Below, in pieces: positions 14,365-22,997 of a stretch of DNA of 25,004 nt. Each line of letters starts with the position of its first letter. Position 1 is the first letter of the stretch. The stretch comes from an uncultured Finegoldia sp. GTDB taxonomy: Bacteria; Bacillota; Clostridia; Tissierellales; Peptoniphilaceae. Location of the stretch: NCBI RefSeq assembly GCF_900766215.1, contig NZ_CAAFUQ010000010.1:1-25004 (forward strand). The letters run 5' to 3'. The notes under the pieces were generated by a model. That model had not been told where the DNA came from and searched no databases. It saw nothing but the letters and a program-made list of their open reading frames with translations. Both the position numbers and the translations under genes were made by a program.

Positions 14365-15909
14365 ATGATTATTATTAGAAATATAAAATTAAAAAATGAC
14401 GACGAAAACGAATTGAAGAAAAAAATCTCTAAAATGATTGGAATGAAAAACTTCAATTATGAAATCTACAGAAAATCAATTGATGCTAGAAAAGGAATTC
14501 TGTTTAATTACCAAGTTATCGTGGATGTTGATTTGTCTGATAAAAAAGTAAAATCAATCAAAAATTGCGAAAGATATCACGAGGAAGATTTTAACCTAGA
14601 AGATGTTGATAATTCGAAAAGCGTCACAGTTGTTGGAAGTGGTCCTGCGGGATTGTTCTGTGCGTATTTGCTAGCGAAAAATGGAGCTAAGGTGAAAGTC
14701 ATTGAACGAGGAAGCGAAGTATCGAAAAGAGTTGAAGATATCAACAAATTCTTGGATACTGGTAAGCTTAACACAAACAGTAACGTTCAATTTGGAGAAG
14801 GCGGAGCTGGAACTTTTTCTGACGGCAAATTAACTGCACGTTCCAAAGACAAAAGAGTCAGGGAAGTTTTGAAGACTTTTGTGGACTACGGCGCTCCTAG
14901 TGAAATTATGTATGACTCCAAGCCTCACATAGGAACCGATGAATTGCAAAAAGTAATTGTGAATATGAGAAATGACCTTATCAAAATGGGTTGTGAATTT
15001 GAATTCGATACATTAATCGACGATGTCGAAATTGAAAATGAAAAATGTGTGGGAATAAAATCACATAATAGAAAATTTCAATCTGACTGTTACGTTTTGG
15101 CTCTTGGAAATAGTTCTAGAGACACGGTGATGATGTTAGCCGATAAAATCAAAATGACGAACAAACCTTTTGCGGTTGGTTTTAGAATTGAGCATCCACA
15201 AAAAATGATTGATTTTGCACAATATAAATGCGACAGAGATCTTCCAAGTGCGACTTATCAGCTTTCTTATTCTGAAGAAAACAAAAGAGGAGTGTACACT
15301 TTCTGTATGTGTCCAGGTGGATATGTAATCAATGCTTCTAGTGAAGAAAATGAATTGTGCGTCAATGGTATGAGTTTTCACAAAAGAGACGGCAAAAACG
15401 CAAATAGTGCGATTGTGTGTGGTATAGATGAAGATACTTATGGACATAATTTATTAGACGGGATTAGATTTCAACAAGAAATCGAACGCAAGGCTTTTGA
15501 ATTGGGAGGAGCGAATTACAATGCACCAGTTCAATTGGTAAAAGATTTTATGGATGATAAAAAATCTGAAAAGATCGGAGAAGTTGAACCGACTGTGAAA
15601 CCTGGATATGTTTTAAGCAATTTGAATGATATTTACCCAGAGCATGTTACAAATTACATTAAAACTGCGATTAAAATGATGGACAACAAGCTTCACGGAT
15701 TTTCAATGGAGGATGCTATACTCACAGGAGTTGAAACGAGAACATCGTGTGCAGTGAGAATGGATCGAGATGATTTGTTAAGAAGCGAAAATGTTGATAA
15801 TTTGTATGTGATTGGCGAAGGTAGTGGATATTCTGGAGGAATCGTGTCAAGTGCGATTGACGGATTGAAGGCTGCTGAAGTTATTCTTACATCAAAGTTA
15901 TCTAAATAA
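14365..15909 (+). CDS. COG2509-type NAD(P)/FAD-dependent oxidoreductase
   Basis: A 514-residue FAD protein. After an N-terminal alpha-beta region of about 85 residues, the dinucleotide-binding GSGPAGLFCAYLLAKNGAKV runs to IERG (about residues 91-115), followed by NVQFGEGGAGTFSDGKLTARSKD, the mark of the COG2509 family of uncharacterised dehydrogenases. The C-terminal part contains VETRTSCAVRMDRDD and VIGEGSGYSGGIVSSAIDGLKAAE, which close the FAD site. The reaction is unknown for this family. It has its own promoter and stands alone between the inverted repeat and the kinase gene. I see no truncation. Length and motifs agree with orthologues from Clostridia. Confidence 0.88.
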   Translation: MIIIRNIKLKNDDENELKKKISKMIGMKNFNYEIYRKSIDARKGILFNYQVIVDVDLSDKKVKSIKNCERYHEEDFNLEDVDNSKSVTVVGSGPAGLFCAYLLAKNGAKVKVIERGSEVSKRVEDINKFLDTGKLNTNSNVQFGEGGAGTFSDGKLTARSKDKRVREVLKTFVDYGAPSEIMYDSKPHIGTDELQKVIVNMRNDLIKMGCEFEFDTLIDDVEIENEKCVGIKSHNRKFQSDCYVLALGNSSRDTVMMLADKIKMTNKPFAVGFRIEHPQKMIDFAQYKCDRDLPSATYQLSYSEENKRGVYTFCMCPGGYVINASSEENELCVNGMSFHKRDGKNANSAIVCGIDEDTYGHNLLDGIRFQQEIERKAFELGGANYNAPVQLVKDFMDDKKSEKIGEVEPTVKPGYVLSNLNDIYPEHVTNYIKTAIKMMDNKLHGFSMEDAILTGVETRTSCAVRMDRDDLLRSENVDNLYVIGEGSGYSGGIVSSAIDGLKAAEVILTSKLSK

Positions 15910-15979
15910 TTTAAAAAACTAAATTATTGGGTATATTTATTAAAGATAAATTTTTAATTAATTTGAAGAGGGGAATAAA

Positions 15980-16933
15980 ATGATACTTTGTATAACTGCG
16001 AATCCTGCTATTGATGTGATTTACGAAATGGATGAGCTGGATACTAATGGAGTAAATGTAGTTGATGATGCGTACAAAACGCCTGGAGGAAAAGGGATAA
16101 ATGTGTCCAAAGTTTTAGATTTGTTGAGGGCAGATTTCATGGTTACAGGCTTTATCGGAGGAAGTAATGGAGATTATGTAATCGACAAGTTAGACGATGT
16201 GAATATCAAGCACGATTTTATTTTTACAAATGTCGACACAAGAAACTGCATTAGAGTGATTCATGGCGATAAGCAATTTGAAATCTTTGAAAAAACTAAC
16301 AAAATTGATTCTAGATTTGAAAGAACTTTTATGTCACTTATTAAAGAAATCGGAAAAAATTACAATATAGCAGTAATCAGCGGAAGTTTGATGAACGGTT
16401 TATCCGAAGATTTTGTCGAAGAAACTATGGATATTCTAAAAGCTAACAGCAAGATTATTTTGGATACAAATGGACAAGTGACTAAAAAAGTTTTGGAAAA
16501 TAATTATAAACCATTTGCTATCAAGCCTAATTTCTACGAATTTAAGGAAATCATTGGTTTAACAGAAGATATTTCTTCAAAAGATTTCATAAACAAAGAT
16601 TCTGAGTATTTGAAGCACATCTTTGAAAACGAGTTGTTAGATGATATTGAAATAGTTTTGGTTACCAATGGAAAATATGGAGCGATTTTAAAATACAAAG
16701 ATAATTTGTACAAGATTTCTGTTCCTCAATATAAAATACAAAGAACTGTCGGAAGTGGAGATGCTACTGTGGCAGGCCTCGCGAAATTCTTGGATGAGGG
16801 AGAAGGCGTAATGGAAACTGTTTTGAAGGCTTTATCTCTTGGCGTATTAAATGCCAGAGTTTCAGAAGTTGAAAAATTGGACGCAGATAAAATAAACGAA
16901 GTAGCAGAACAAATAAATGTTGAATTATTATAG
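15980..16933 (+). CDS. PfkB-family 1-phosphofructokinase/tagatose-6-phosphate kinase-like
   Basis: A 317-residue sugar-phosphate kinase. The N-terminus CITANPAIDVIYEMDEL and GGKGINVSKVL are PfkB signature one of the FruK/LacC subfamily, which phosphorylates fructose 1-phosphate or tagatose 6-phosphate. The second signature reads VGSGDATVAGLAKFLDEG, with the catalytic Asp and the anion-hole GSGD. GAGGGG at 15968-15973 sets the ATG start. No PTS transporter or regulator is next to it, so which sugar it serves cannot be told from the context. A strong terminator follows. Confidence 0.85.
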   Translation: MILCITANPAIDVIYEMDELDTNGVNVVDDAYKTPGGKGINVSKVLDLLRADFMVTGFIGGSNGDYVIDKLDDVNIKHDFIFTNVDTRNCIRVIHGDKQFEIFEKTNKIDSRFERTFMSLIKEIGKNYNIAVISGSLMNGLSEDFVEETMDILKANSKIILDTNGQVTKKVLENNYKPFAIKPNFYEFKEIIGLTEDISSKDFINKDSEYLKHIFENELLDDIEIVLVTNGKYGAILKYKDNLYKISVPQYKIQRTVGSGDATVAGLAKFLDEGEGVMETVLKALSLGVLNARVSEVEKLDADKINEVAEQINVELL

Positions 16934-16942
16934 AAGATATAC

Positions 16943-16970
16943 GCACCAAAAGTTTTTTTGGTGCTTTTTT
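16943..16970 (+). terminator. Terminator after the PfkB kinase gene
   Basis: GCACCAAAA (16943-16951) pairs with TTTTGGTGC (16956-16964), loop GTTT, then TTTTTT. Perfect nine-base-pair stem. Confidence 0.88.
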
Positions 16971-16971
16971 C

Positions 16972-17117
16972 TTGCTCAAAAATTTGTATTTCTGATATAA
17001 TAGCTGTAAAGAAAATAAAAGGAATAAATTTGCTTGACTTGTGATCATTTGTATGGTAAATTTATTCTCAACATTAAAAATTTTTAACAAAGTTTTTATT
17101 TATTTTATGAGGAGGGT
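16972..17117 (+). promoter_or_regulatory. guaB promoter and long structured leader
   Basis: TGA-TATAAT (TATAAT at 16996-17001) is an extended -10 box, with TTGCTC at 16972-16977 as a poor -35. The leader holds a long inverted repeat, GAATAAATTTGCT (17022-17034) and GGTAAATTTATTC (17055-17067), which pair over 13 positions with two G-T pairs around a 20-base loop. A possible second promoter (TTGACT 17034-17039, TAAATT 17057-17062) overlaps this repeat. A 14-base AT palindrome lies at 17074-17087, and GAGGAGGG precedes the ATG at 17121. I do not recognise a purine riboswitch. Confidence 0.5.
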
Positions 17118-17120
17118 ATT

Positions 17121-18572
17121 ATGCAATTTATCGGCGAAGGATTAACATTTGATGACGTACTTCTAGTACCAGGTCCATCAGAAGTGTTACCTAATGAAAC
17201 TATCTTGAAAACAAGATTAACTAAAAAAATTGAATTGAACATTCCTATGATGTCAGCAGGAATGGACACTGTAACTGAGTCAAAAATGGCTATCGCTATG
17301 GCGAGACAAGGCGGGATCGGAATTATTCACAAGAACATGACTATTGAAGAACAAGCAAGAGAAGTAGATAGAGTTAAACGTTCAGAAAATGGAATAATTA
17401 CTGATCCTTTTTACTTATCTGCAGATGACAAAATCGTTGATGCTTTGAAATTGATGAGTCATTACAGAATTAGCGGTGTACCTATAGTTAATGATGATAT
17501 GACTTTGGTCGGAATCCTAACTAACAGAGATGTTAGATTCGTAAAGGATGAACAACTTCCAATCGGAGATGTTATGACTAAAGAAGGATTAATCACAGGT
17601 CACGAAAACATATCAATGGATGAAGCCTTGGAAAAAATGATGAATGCCAAGATTGAAAAACTTCCAATTGTAGATGAAAACTTCAAATTAAAAGGTCTTA
17701 TCACTACAAAAGATGTTGAAAAAACAATTCAATATCCAAATTCAGCTAGAGACTCACAAGGAAGACTATTAGTAGGTGCAGCAGTTGGTATTACTAATGA
17801 TATGATCGAAAGATGCCAAGCTTTGGTAGATGCAAAAGTTGACGTAGTGACAATTGATACAGCTCACGGTCATTCAAGAGGAGTTTTGAATGCTGTAACT
17901 AAATTAAAGAAAGCTTTCCCAGATCTTCAAATAATCGCAGGTAACGTTGCAACAGCAGATGCTACAAGAGATTTGATAGAAGCTGGAGCAGATTGTGTTA
18001 AAGTTGGTATTGGACCTGGATCTATTTGTACGACAAGAGTTGTAACAGGTATAGGTGTTCCTCAAATGACAGCTATAATCGAATGTGCGAAAGAAGCTGA
18101 TAAACACGGTATTCCAATCATCGCCGATGGTGGTATTAAATACTCAGGAGATATTACAAAGGCATTAGCAGCAGGTGCATCTGTTATTATGGCAGGTAGC
18201 TTGTTCGCTGGTACTGAAGAAAGCCCTGGAGAATTAGTTGTATTAGAAGGTAGACAATACAAAGAATACAGAGGAATGGGTTCGCTTGGAGCTATGAAAG
18301 CTGGAAGTGGAGACAGATATTTCCAAAATAACACTAAAAAATACGTTCCAGAAGGCGTAGAAGGTAGAGTTGCTTACAAAGGATCTGTAGCAGAAGTTGT
18401 TTATCAATTAGTTGGTGGACTTCGTTCTGGTATGGGTTATGTAGGAAGCAAAGACTTAGTTGAATTAAAAGAAAAATCAAAGTTCGTGAAGATTTCTCCA
18501 GCATCACTTGTAGAAAATCATCCACATGATATTACAATTACTAGAGAATCTCCAAACTATACAAAAAAATAG
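17121..18572 (+). CDS. guaB: Inosine-5'-monophosphate dehydrogenase
   Basis: GuaB oxidises IMP to XMP with NAD+, the committed step to GMP. The 483-residue protein has full length. The barrel opens with LTFDDVLLVPGPSEVLP and MMSAGMDTVTESKMAIAMARQGGIGIIHKNM. Two CBS domains (about residues 95-210) are inserted. The catalytic loop is VGIGPGSICTTRVVTG with C303, followed by ADGGIKYSGDITKALAAGA and MAGSLFAGTEESPGE, and the mobile flap with YRGMGSLGAM. It has a strong RBS. It heads an operon with purE and purM, and guaA lies some 4.4 kb downstream, so guanylate synthesis is clustered here. Confidence 0.97.
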   Translation: MQFIGEGLTFDDVLLVPGPSEVLPNETILKTRLTKKIELNIPMMSAGMDTVTESKMAIAMARQGGIGIIHKNMTIEEQAREVDRVKRSENGIITDPFYLSADDKIVDALKLMSHYRISGVPIVNDDMTLVGILTNRDVRFVKDEQLPIGDVMTKEGLITGHENISMDEALEKMMNAKIEKLPIVDENFKLKGLITTKDVEKTIQYPNSARDSQGRLLVGAAVGITNDMIERCQALVDAKVDVVTIDTAHGHSRGVLNAVTKLKKAFPDLQIIAGNVATADATRDLIEAGADCVKVGIGPGSICTTRVVTGIGVPQMTAIIECAKEADKHGIPIIADGGIKYSGDITKALAAGASVIMAGSLFAGTEESPGELVVLEGRQYKEYRGMGSLGAMKAGSGDRYFQNNTKKYVPEGVEGRVAYKGSVAEVVYQLVGGLRSGMGYVGSKDLVELKEKSKFVKISPASLVENHPHDITITRESPNYTKK

Positions 18573-18581
18573 GAGCAAACA

Positions 18582-19055
18582 ATGGATATTAGATTAATAA
18601 TGGGAAGCAGTTCAGATATTGAAGTTGCAAAAAAAGTTACTAAAATGTTGAAAAAATTTGATCTATCTTATGAAGTATCAGTTATTTCAGCACACAGAGC
18701 ATTGGATGTTTTAAAAGAAACTGTTGAAAAAGACGACTGCAAAGTTTACATCACAATCGCTGGCAAAGCAGCACACTTAGGTGGAGTAACAGCAGGAATG
18801 ACAACAAAACCAGTTATAGGAATTCCTGTAAAAGGATCTGCACTTGCTGGAATGGATGCTTTGTATTCAATAGTTCAAATGCCTAAAGGAGTTCCAGTTG
18901 CAACTGTAGCAATCGATGGTGGAGAAAATGCAGCTATCTTAGCAGCTCAAATGATTGCTTTGTCTGACGAAAAACTAGCTCAAAAATTAAAAGATTACAA
19001 AGAAGAAATGAAACAAGGTGTCATTGATTCTGACAGGGAGTTAGAAGAAATATAA
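18582..19055 (+). CDS. purE: N5-carboxyaminoimidazole ribonucleotide mutase PurE (class I-like)
   Basis: PurE forms 4-carboxy-5-aminoimidazole ribonucleotide in purine synthesis. The 157-residue protein carries MGSSSDIEVAKKV, ISAHRALDVLKE, AGKAAHLGGVTAGMTTKPVIGIPVKGSALAGMDALYSIVQMPKGVPVATVAIDGGENAAILAAQ. The last half fits class I mutases (SIVQMPxGVPVATVAI). The usual AHRTP is AHRAL and the GGAAHLPG loop is GKAAHLGG. No purK is beside it, so whether it works as a mutase or as a direct carboxylase cannot be decided from the window. AGGAG at 18572-18576 sets the start, and the stop overlaps the purM start by one base (TAATG). Confidence 0.93.
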   Translation: MDIRLIMGSSSDIEVAKKVTKMLKKFDLSYEVSVISAHRALDVLKETVEKDDCKVYITIAGKAAHLGGVTAGMTTKPVIGIPVKGSALAGMDALYSIVQMPKGVPVATVAIDGGENAAILAAQMIALSDEKLAQKLKDYKEEMKQGVIDSDRELEEI

Positions 19056-20080
19056 TGGGATTAACTTACAAAGATTCTGGTGTAGATAAAGAAAAAGGCT
19101 ACGAAGAAGTTCAAATCATAAAAGAAATCGTAAAGAAAACTCATGGAAAAGAAGTTCTAACAGGTATCGGTGGATTTGCTGGTTTATTTAAACCAGAAAT
19201 CTCCGATATGAAAGAACCTGTATTGGTTAGTGGAACTGATGGCGTTGGAACAAAAATCAAATTAGCCATGGAACTAGATAAACACGATACAGTTGGTATT
19301 GATTTGGTTGCAATGTGTGTTAATGATGTTTTGTGCCAAGGAGCAAAGCCATTGTTTTTCTTGGATTACATCGCTACAGGAAGTTTAAAACCAGAAAAAA
19401 TGGCAGATTTGGTTCGTGGGGTAGCAGAAGGTTGTACACAATCAGAATGTGCATTAATCGGTGGAGAAACTGCAGAAATGCCAGGCTTATACAAAGAAAA
19501 TGATTATGATTTGGCAGGATTTGCAGTTGGAATTGTCGATCGCGACAAAATAATCGACGGAAGTGGAATCAAAGAAGGAGACGTTGCAATATCTCTATCT
19601 TCAAGCGGAGTTCACAGCAATGGATTTTCACTTGTAAGAGCGGCATTGGATATGGCAAATGTGAAATTATCCGACAAATTTGAGGATACTACAGTTGGAG
19701 AAAGACTTTTGGTTCCTACGAGAATTTACGAAAAAGAAATCTCAGCTTTATTAAAGGAAGTTCAAATCAAAGGAATTGCTCATATCACAGGTGGTGGATT
19801 GTACGAAAACGTGCCTAGAATGTTGCCTGAAAATATAGGAATAGAATTTGACTTAAAAGAATCAGAAATTGATCCTGTGTTCAAAGCTATTCAAGAATGG
19901 GGAAATGTCGAAACAAAAGAAATGTTCTCCACATTTAATATGGGAATTGGAATGGTAGTTGTAGTAGATGCAAAAGATGTGGATAAATCTCTTGAAATAT
20001 TACAAAAAATAGATCCAAAAGCAAAAAAATGCGGAGTTTGCAAACAAACAGAAACAAAAGTTGCGATTAATCTGGACTAA
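19055..20080 (+). CDS. purM: Phosphoribosylformylglycinamidine cyclo-ligase (AIR synthetase)
   Basis: PurM closes the imidazole ring, turning FGAM plus ATP into AIR, the substrate for the step using PurE. The 341-residue protein has the family length and marks: LTYKDSGVDKEKGYE, GGFAGLF, VSGTDGVGTKIKLA, GIDLVAMCVNDVLCQGAKPLFFLDYIATG, LIGGETAEMPGLY, DYDLAGFAVGIVDR and HITGGGLYENVPRMLP. All appear intact. It begins on the last base of purE and is followed within twelve bases by the decayed methyltransferase-like gene. The other de novo genes (purF, purD, purN, purL, purC, purB, purH) are absent from the window. Confidence 0.97.
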   Translation: MGLTYKDSGVDKEKGYEEVQIIKEIVKKTHGKEVLTGIGGFAGLFKPEISDMKEPVLVSGTDGVGTKIKLAMELDKHDTVGIDLVAMCVNDVLCQGAKPLFFLDYIATGSLKPEKMADLVRGVAEGCTQSECALIGGETAEMPGLYKENDYDLAGFAVGIVDRDKIIDGSGIKEGDVAISLSSSGVHSNGFSLVRAALDMANVKLSDKFEDTTVGERLLVPTRIYEKEISALLKEVQIKGIAHITGGGLYENVPRMLPENIGIEFDLKESEIDPVFKAIQEWGNVETKEMFSTFNMGIGMVVVVDAKDVDKSLEILQKIDPKAKKCGVCKQTETKVAINLD

Positions 20081-20091
20081 TGTAGGAATTA

Positions 20092-21254
20092 ATGAAAATT
20101 TTCAAAAATAATTCTGGGTCAAAAAAAGTGAGGGAGAATATGTCGAAAAAATTTATTTCATTTGTTGATGAAGGTCTTTTGAATATGACTTATACTTCCA
20201 GGTTACAATCATACTTAAAAGGAAATGTCGTGGATGTAAATCCTTTCGATCTTTTTGATGTGGAGACTCCCTGGCTATCAAATCCGGATATTACAAGAAA
20301 GATATTTTAAATGATTTTGGGTTGTACACTGATATGGTTCATTTGAAAAAATCATTGTATGGAATTGATTACATGTATATAGGAATGGATCAAAAAGGAA
20401 TTGGAAGCATTTTGGGAAGTGAAACCAAGATGACTGAAAAAGGAGATTCATTGACATCGGTGTATGCGCTTGATGATTACAAAGATTTTTCCAAAATGGA
20501 AAATATCGATATAAAATCTAGCGAAACTGTTGTAAATTTTATTGAAAAAGCTAAGAAAACAAAAGAAGCAATGAGAGGAATCACCATATTTGGTGCTGTG
20601 ACAGGACCTCTTACGACAGCATCAGGAGTTAGACCTGTGGAAAAACTTCTTCGTGATACTCGAAAAAACAAGTAAGATATCAAAAGACTTTTGGAAATGT
20701 GCACAGATTATACTATAGATTTTGTAAAGATTTTTACAGAAGTAGTAGGTGGATGTTTTTTCAAAATTGCTGATCCAGTTTCTTCGTTGAATGTCATCAG
20801 CAAGAAGCAATACGATGAGTTTACACAACCTTACATGAAGAAACTATCCGACAGCGTGTATGAAATCACAGGAATCAAACCTATGGTTCACATCTGTGGC
20901 AAAACTGATAAAGTGTGGGATAATTTCAAAGGTAGTAGTTTTTCAAGATTTTCTGTAGATAATATCGAAGATATTGGACAACTCAAAAACAGCCTTGGTG
21001 ACGATATGATAATTGAAGGGAATATTGCGCCAATGGATGTGCTTTTGAATTCAGATCCTGAAACTGTAAGAAAAGAAGTCAAAACACTTTTGGAAAAAGC
21101 AGCGGACAGCCCAAAAGGATATATTTTGAATGCTGGATGTACAGCTTGCGATAACACACCAATTGAAAACATCGAAAGCTATGTAAGAGCTGTATGTGAA
21201 TATGGAAAAGATGCTTGTATTGGCAAACTACCAAAAGGTTTATCAAACATATAA
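20092..21254 (+). pseudogene. Decayed MtaA/uroporphyrinogen decarboxylase-like methyltransferase gene
   Basis: A gene of the URO-D/MtaA family, broken in two places. Three consecutive open segments (20092-20310, 20322-20675, 20691-21254) together make one family-length chain. The family start is probably the ATG at 20185 (MTYTSRLQSYLKG, like MTPKERxLAxLKG); the 31 residues before it are unexplained. One base is missing near 20289-20290, after SNPD: restoring a T gives YYKKDILNDFG, which continues in frame. Then a TAA at 20673-20675 replaces a codon expected to be GAA (RDTRKN-x-DIKRLLEMC). The intact C-terminus holds VHICGKTD and NAGCTAC, the zinc His-Cys-Cys site of corrinoid:thiol methyltransferases. 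A corrinoid-linked methyl-transfer role is inferred for the ancestor. Confidence 0.85.
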
Positions 21255-21271
21255 TTATTAAATAACAGATT

Positions 21272-21308
21272 ACAACCATTTATTTTTCGAAATTAAATGG
21301 TTGTTTTT
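21272..21308 (+). terminator. Terminator after the decayed methyltransferase gene
   Basis: ACAACCATTTA (21272-21282) pairs perfectly with TAAATGGTTGT (21294-21304), then TTTTT. It ends the guaB transcript. Confidence 0.8.
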
Positions 21309-21361
21309 GAATTAAAATTTGTACTCAAATATCGTAAAATCAAGACTTGATAATACTTTTA

Positions 21362-21388
21362 TGGTATAATATGTGGGTATTGGAGGGA
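21362..21388 (+). promoter_or_regulatory. Extended -10 promoter of the ABC-F/guaA unit
   Basis: TGG-TATAAT (TATAAT at 21365-21370) is an extended -10 element. TTGATA at 21347-21352 is too close (12 bases) to be a standard -35. GGAGGG at 21382-21387 is the RBS before the ATG at 21394. Confidence 0.6.
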
Positions 21389-21393
21389 TTTAG

Positions 21394-22989
21394 ATGTTAA
21401 CAGTTAACAATTTAAGTGTCATATTCCCCGATAAAAAATTATTTGAGGATGTTAACCTAATTTTTAATCCAGGTAACTGTTACGGAGTTATTGGTGCGAA
21501 TGGTGCTGGGAAATCTACATTCCTCAAAATTTTATCTGGAGAAAAAGAGCCTACAAAAGGCAATGTCACGATAGATAAGAACACAAGATTATCGAAACTT
21601 AACCAAGATCACTACGCTTTTGAAGAAAACAGCGTAATGGATACAGTTTTGATGGGAAACAAAAAGCTTTACGATATCCAAAAAGAAAAAGATGCTATAT
21701 ACATGAAGCCAGATTTCAGCGATGAAGATGGAATGAGAGCAGCGGAATTAGAAGCAGAATTCCAAGAACTTGGAGGATATGAAGCAGAAGCGGAAAGTTC
21801 ATCTTTGCTGCAGGGTTTGGGAATAACAACACAACAACATTTTATGTTGATGAAAGATTTAAAAGAATCTGACAAGGTAAAGGTGTTATTGGCACAAGCT
21901 TTGTTCGGAAATCCAGGAATATTGCTACTAGACGAACCTACAAATGGTTTGGATTTGAAAGCAATATTGTGGCTACAAGATTTTCTGATGGATTTTCCAG
22001 GAATTGTAATCATAGTATCTCACGATAGATATTTCTTAAACGAAGTATGCACTCATATGGTGGATGTCGACTACGGAAAGATTAATATGTTCGTTGGTAA
22101 CTACGATTTCTGGTATGAATCAAGCCAACTTGCACTTCGAATGCAAAAAGAACAAAACAAGAAAAAAGAAGACAAAATCAAAGAACTTCAAGAATTTATC
22201 CAAAGATTTTCTGCAAATAAATCGAAGTCCAAACAAGCTACAAGTAGGAAGAAACTTCTCGATAAAATCACATTAGATGACATTAAACCATCTAGTAGAC
22301 GTTATCCATTCGTTGGATTCGAGCTTTCAAGAGAAGTTGGTAATGAAATTCTAAATGTAGAAAACTTGACTGTAGAACAAAATGGCAACAAGCTTATCGA
22401 TAATTTGAGCTTCAGAGTTAACAAAGGAGATAAGATCGGATTTATCGGAAACGAAATCGCCATCACGAAATTCTTCGAAATAATCAACGGAAACGATGAT
22501 GATTATACAGGAGAATACAAATGGGGACAAACTATAACTCACACGTATTTTCCAAAAGATAACACTAGGTTCTTCGAAGATTGCGATTTGAATTTGATTG
22601 ATTGGTTGAGACAATTCAGCGAAGAAAAATCTGAAATTCACATCAGAGGATTTTTGGGAAAGATGCTTTTTTCAGGTGATGAAGATTTGAAGAAAGCCAA
22701 CGTTCTTAGCGGGGGCGAAAAAGTCAGAATGATGTTTTCCAAAATGATGGTAACACCAGCCAACGTCTTGGTGTTCGACCAACCTACAAACCATTTGGAT
22801 TTGGAAAGTATCGAAGCTGTAAATAACGGTTTGATTACATTCAAATCAAATATTTTGTTCACATCACTCGATCACCAATTTGTATCTTCTGTTGCAAATA
22901 GAATTATTGAAATATTTGATGACGGAACTTATCGTGACGTATCAATGAATTACGAAGACTATATAGAAAAATATTTAACTAATAATTAG
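21394..22989 (+). CDS. YbiT-type ABC-F ATPase with a degenerate second nucleotide site
   Basis: ABC-F proteins bind the ribosome and act on translation through two ATPase domains in one soluble chain. In this 531-residue protein domain one has an intact Walker A (GANGAGKST) and Walker B (LLLDEPTNGLD), with the signature changed to LKESDKVKVLLAQ. The linker FIQRFSANKSKSKQATSRKKLLDKI is that of YbiT-like members. Domain two has a lost P-loop, IGNEIAITKFF in place of GxNGxGKTT, a good signature LSGGEKVRM, and a Walker B ending FDQPTNHLD with Q463 where the catalytic Glu belongs; the H-loop reads SLDHQF. So it probably has one working ATP site. It is eight bases from guaA. A role in translation, not transport, is expected from the family. 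Confidence 0.9.
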   Translation: MLTVNNLSVIFPDKKLFEDVNLIFNPGNCYGVIGANGAGKSTFLKILSGEKEPTKGNVTIDKNTRLSKLNQDHYAFEENSVMDTVLMGNKKLYDIQKEKDAIYMKPDFSDEDGMRAAELEAEFQELGGYEAEAESSSLLQGLGITTQQHFMLMKDLKESDKVKVLLAQALFGNPGILLLDEPTNGLDLKAILWLQDFLMDFPGIVIIVSHDRYFLNEVCTHMVDVDYGKINMFVGNYDFWYESSQLALRMQKEQNKKKEDKIKELQEFIQRFSANKSKSKQATSRKKLLDKITLDDIKPSSRRYPFVGFELSREVGNEILNVENLTVEQNGNKLIDNLSFRVNKGDKIGFIGNEIAITKFFEIINGNDDDYTGEYKWGQTITHTYFPKDNTRFFEDCDLNLIDWLRQFSEEKSEIHIRGFLGKMLFSGDEDLKKANVLSGGEKVRMMFSKMMVTPANVLVFDQPTNHLDLESIEAVNNGLITFKSNILFTSLDHQFVSSVANRIIEIFDDGTYRDVSMNYEDYIEKYLTNN

Positions 22990-22997
22990 GAGTAGAA

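Noticed and set aside
16996..17120. Purine (guanine) riboswitch upstream of guaB
   Set aside because: The conserved junction and loop sequences of that class are not present; only an inverted repeat is seen.
20673..20675. In-frame stop as a recoded selenocysteine or pyrrolysine codon
   Set aside because: The codon is TAA, which is not used for either residue, and a frameshift elsewhere in the same gene points to decay.
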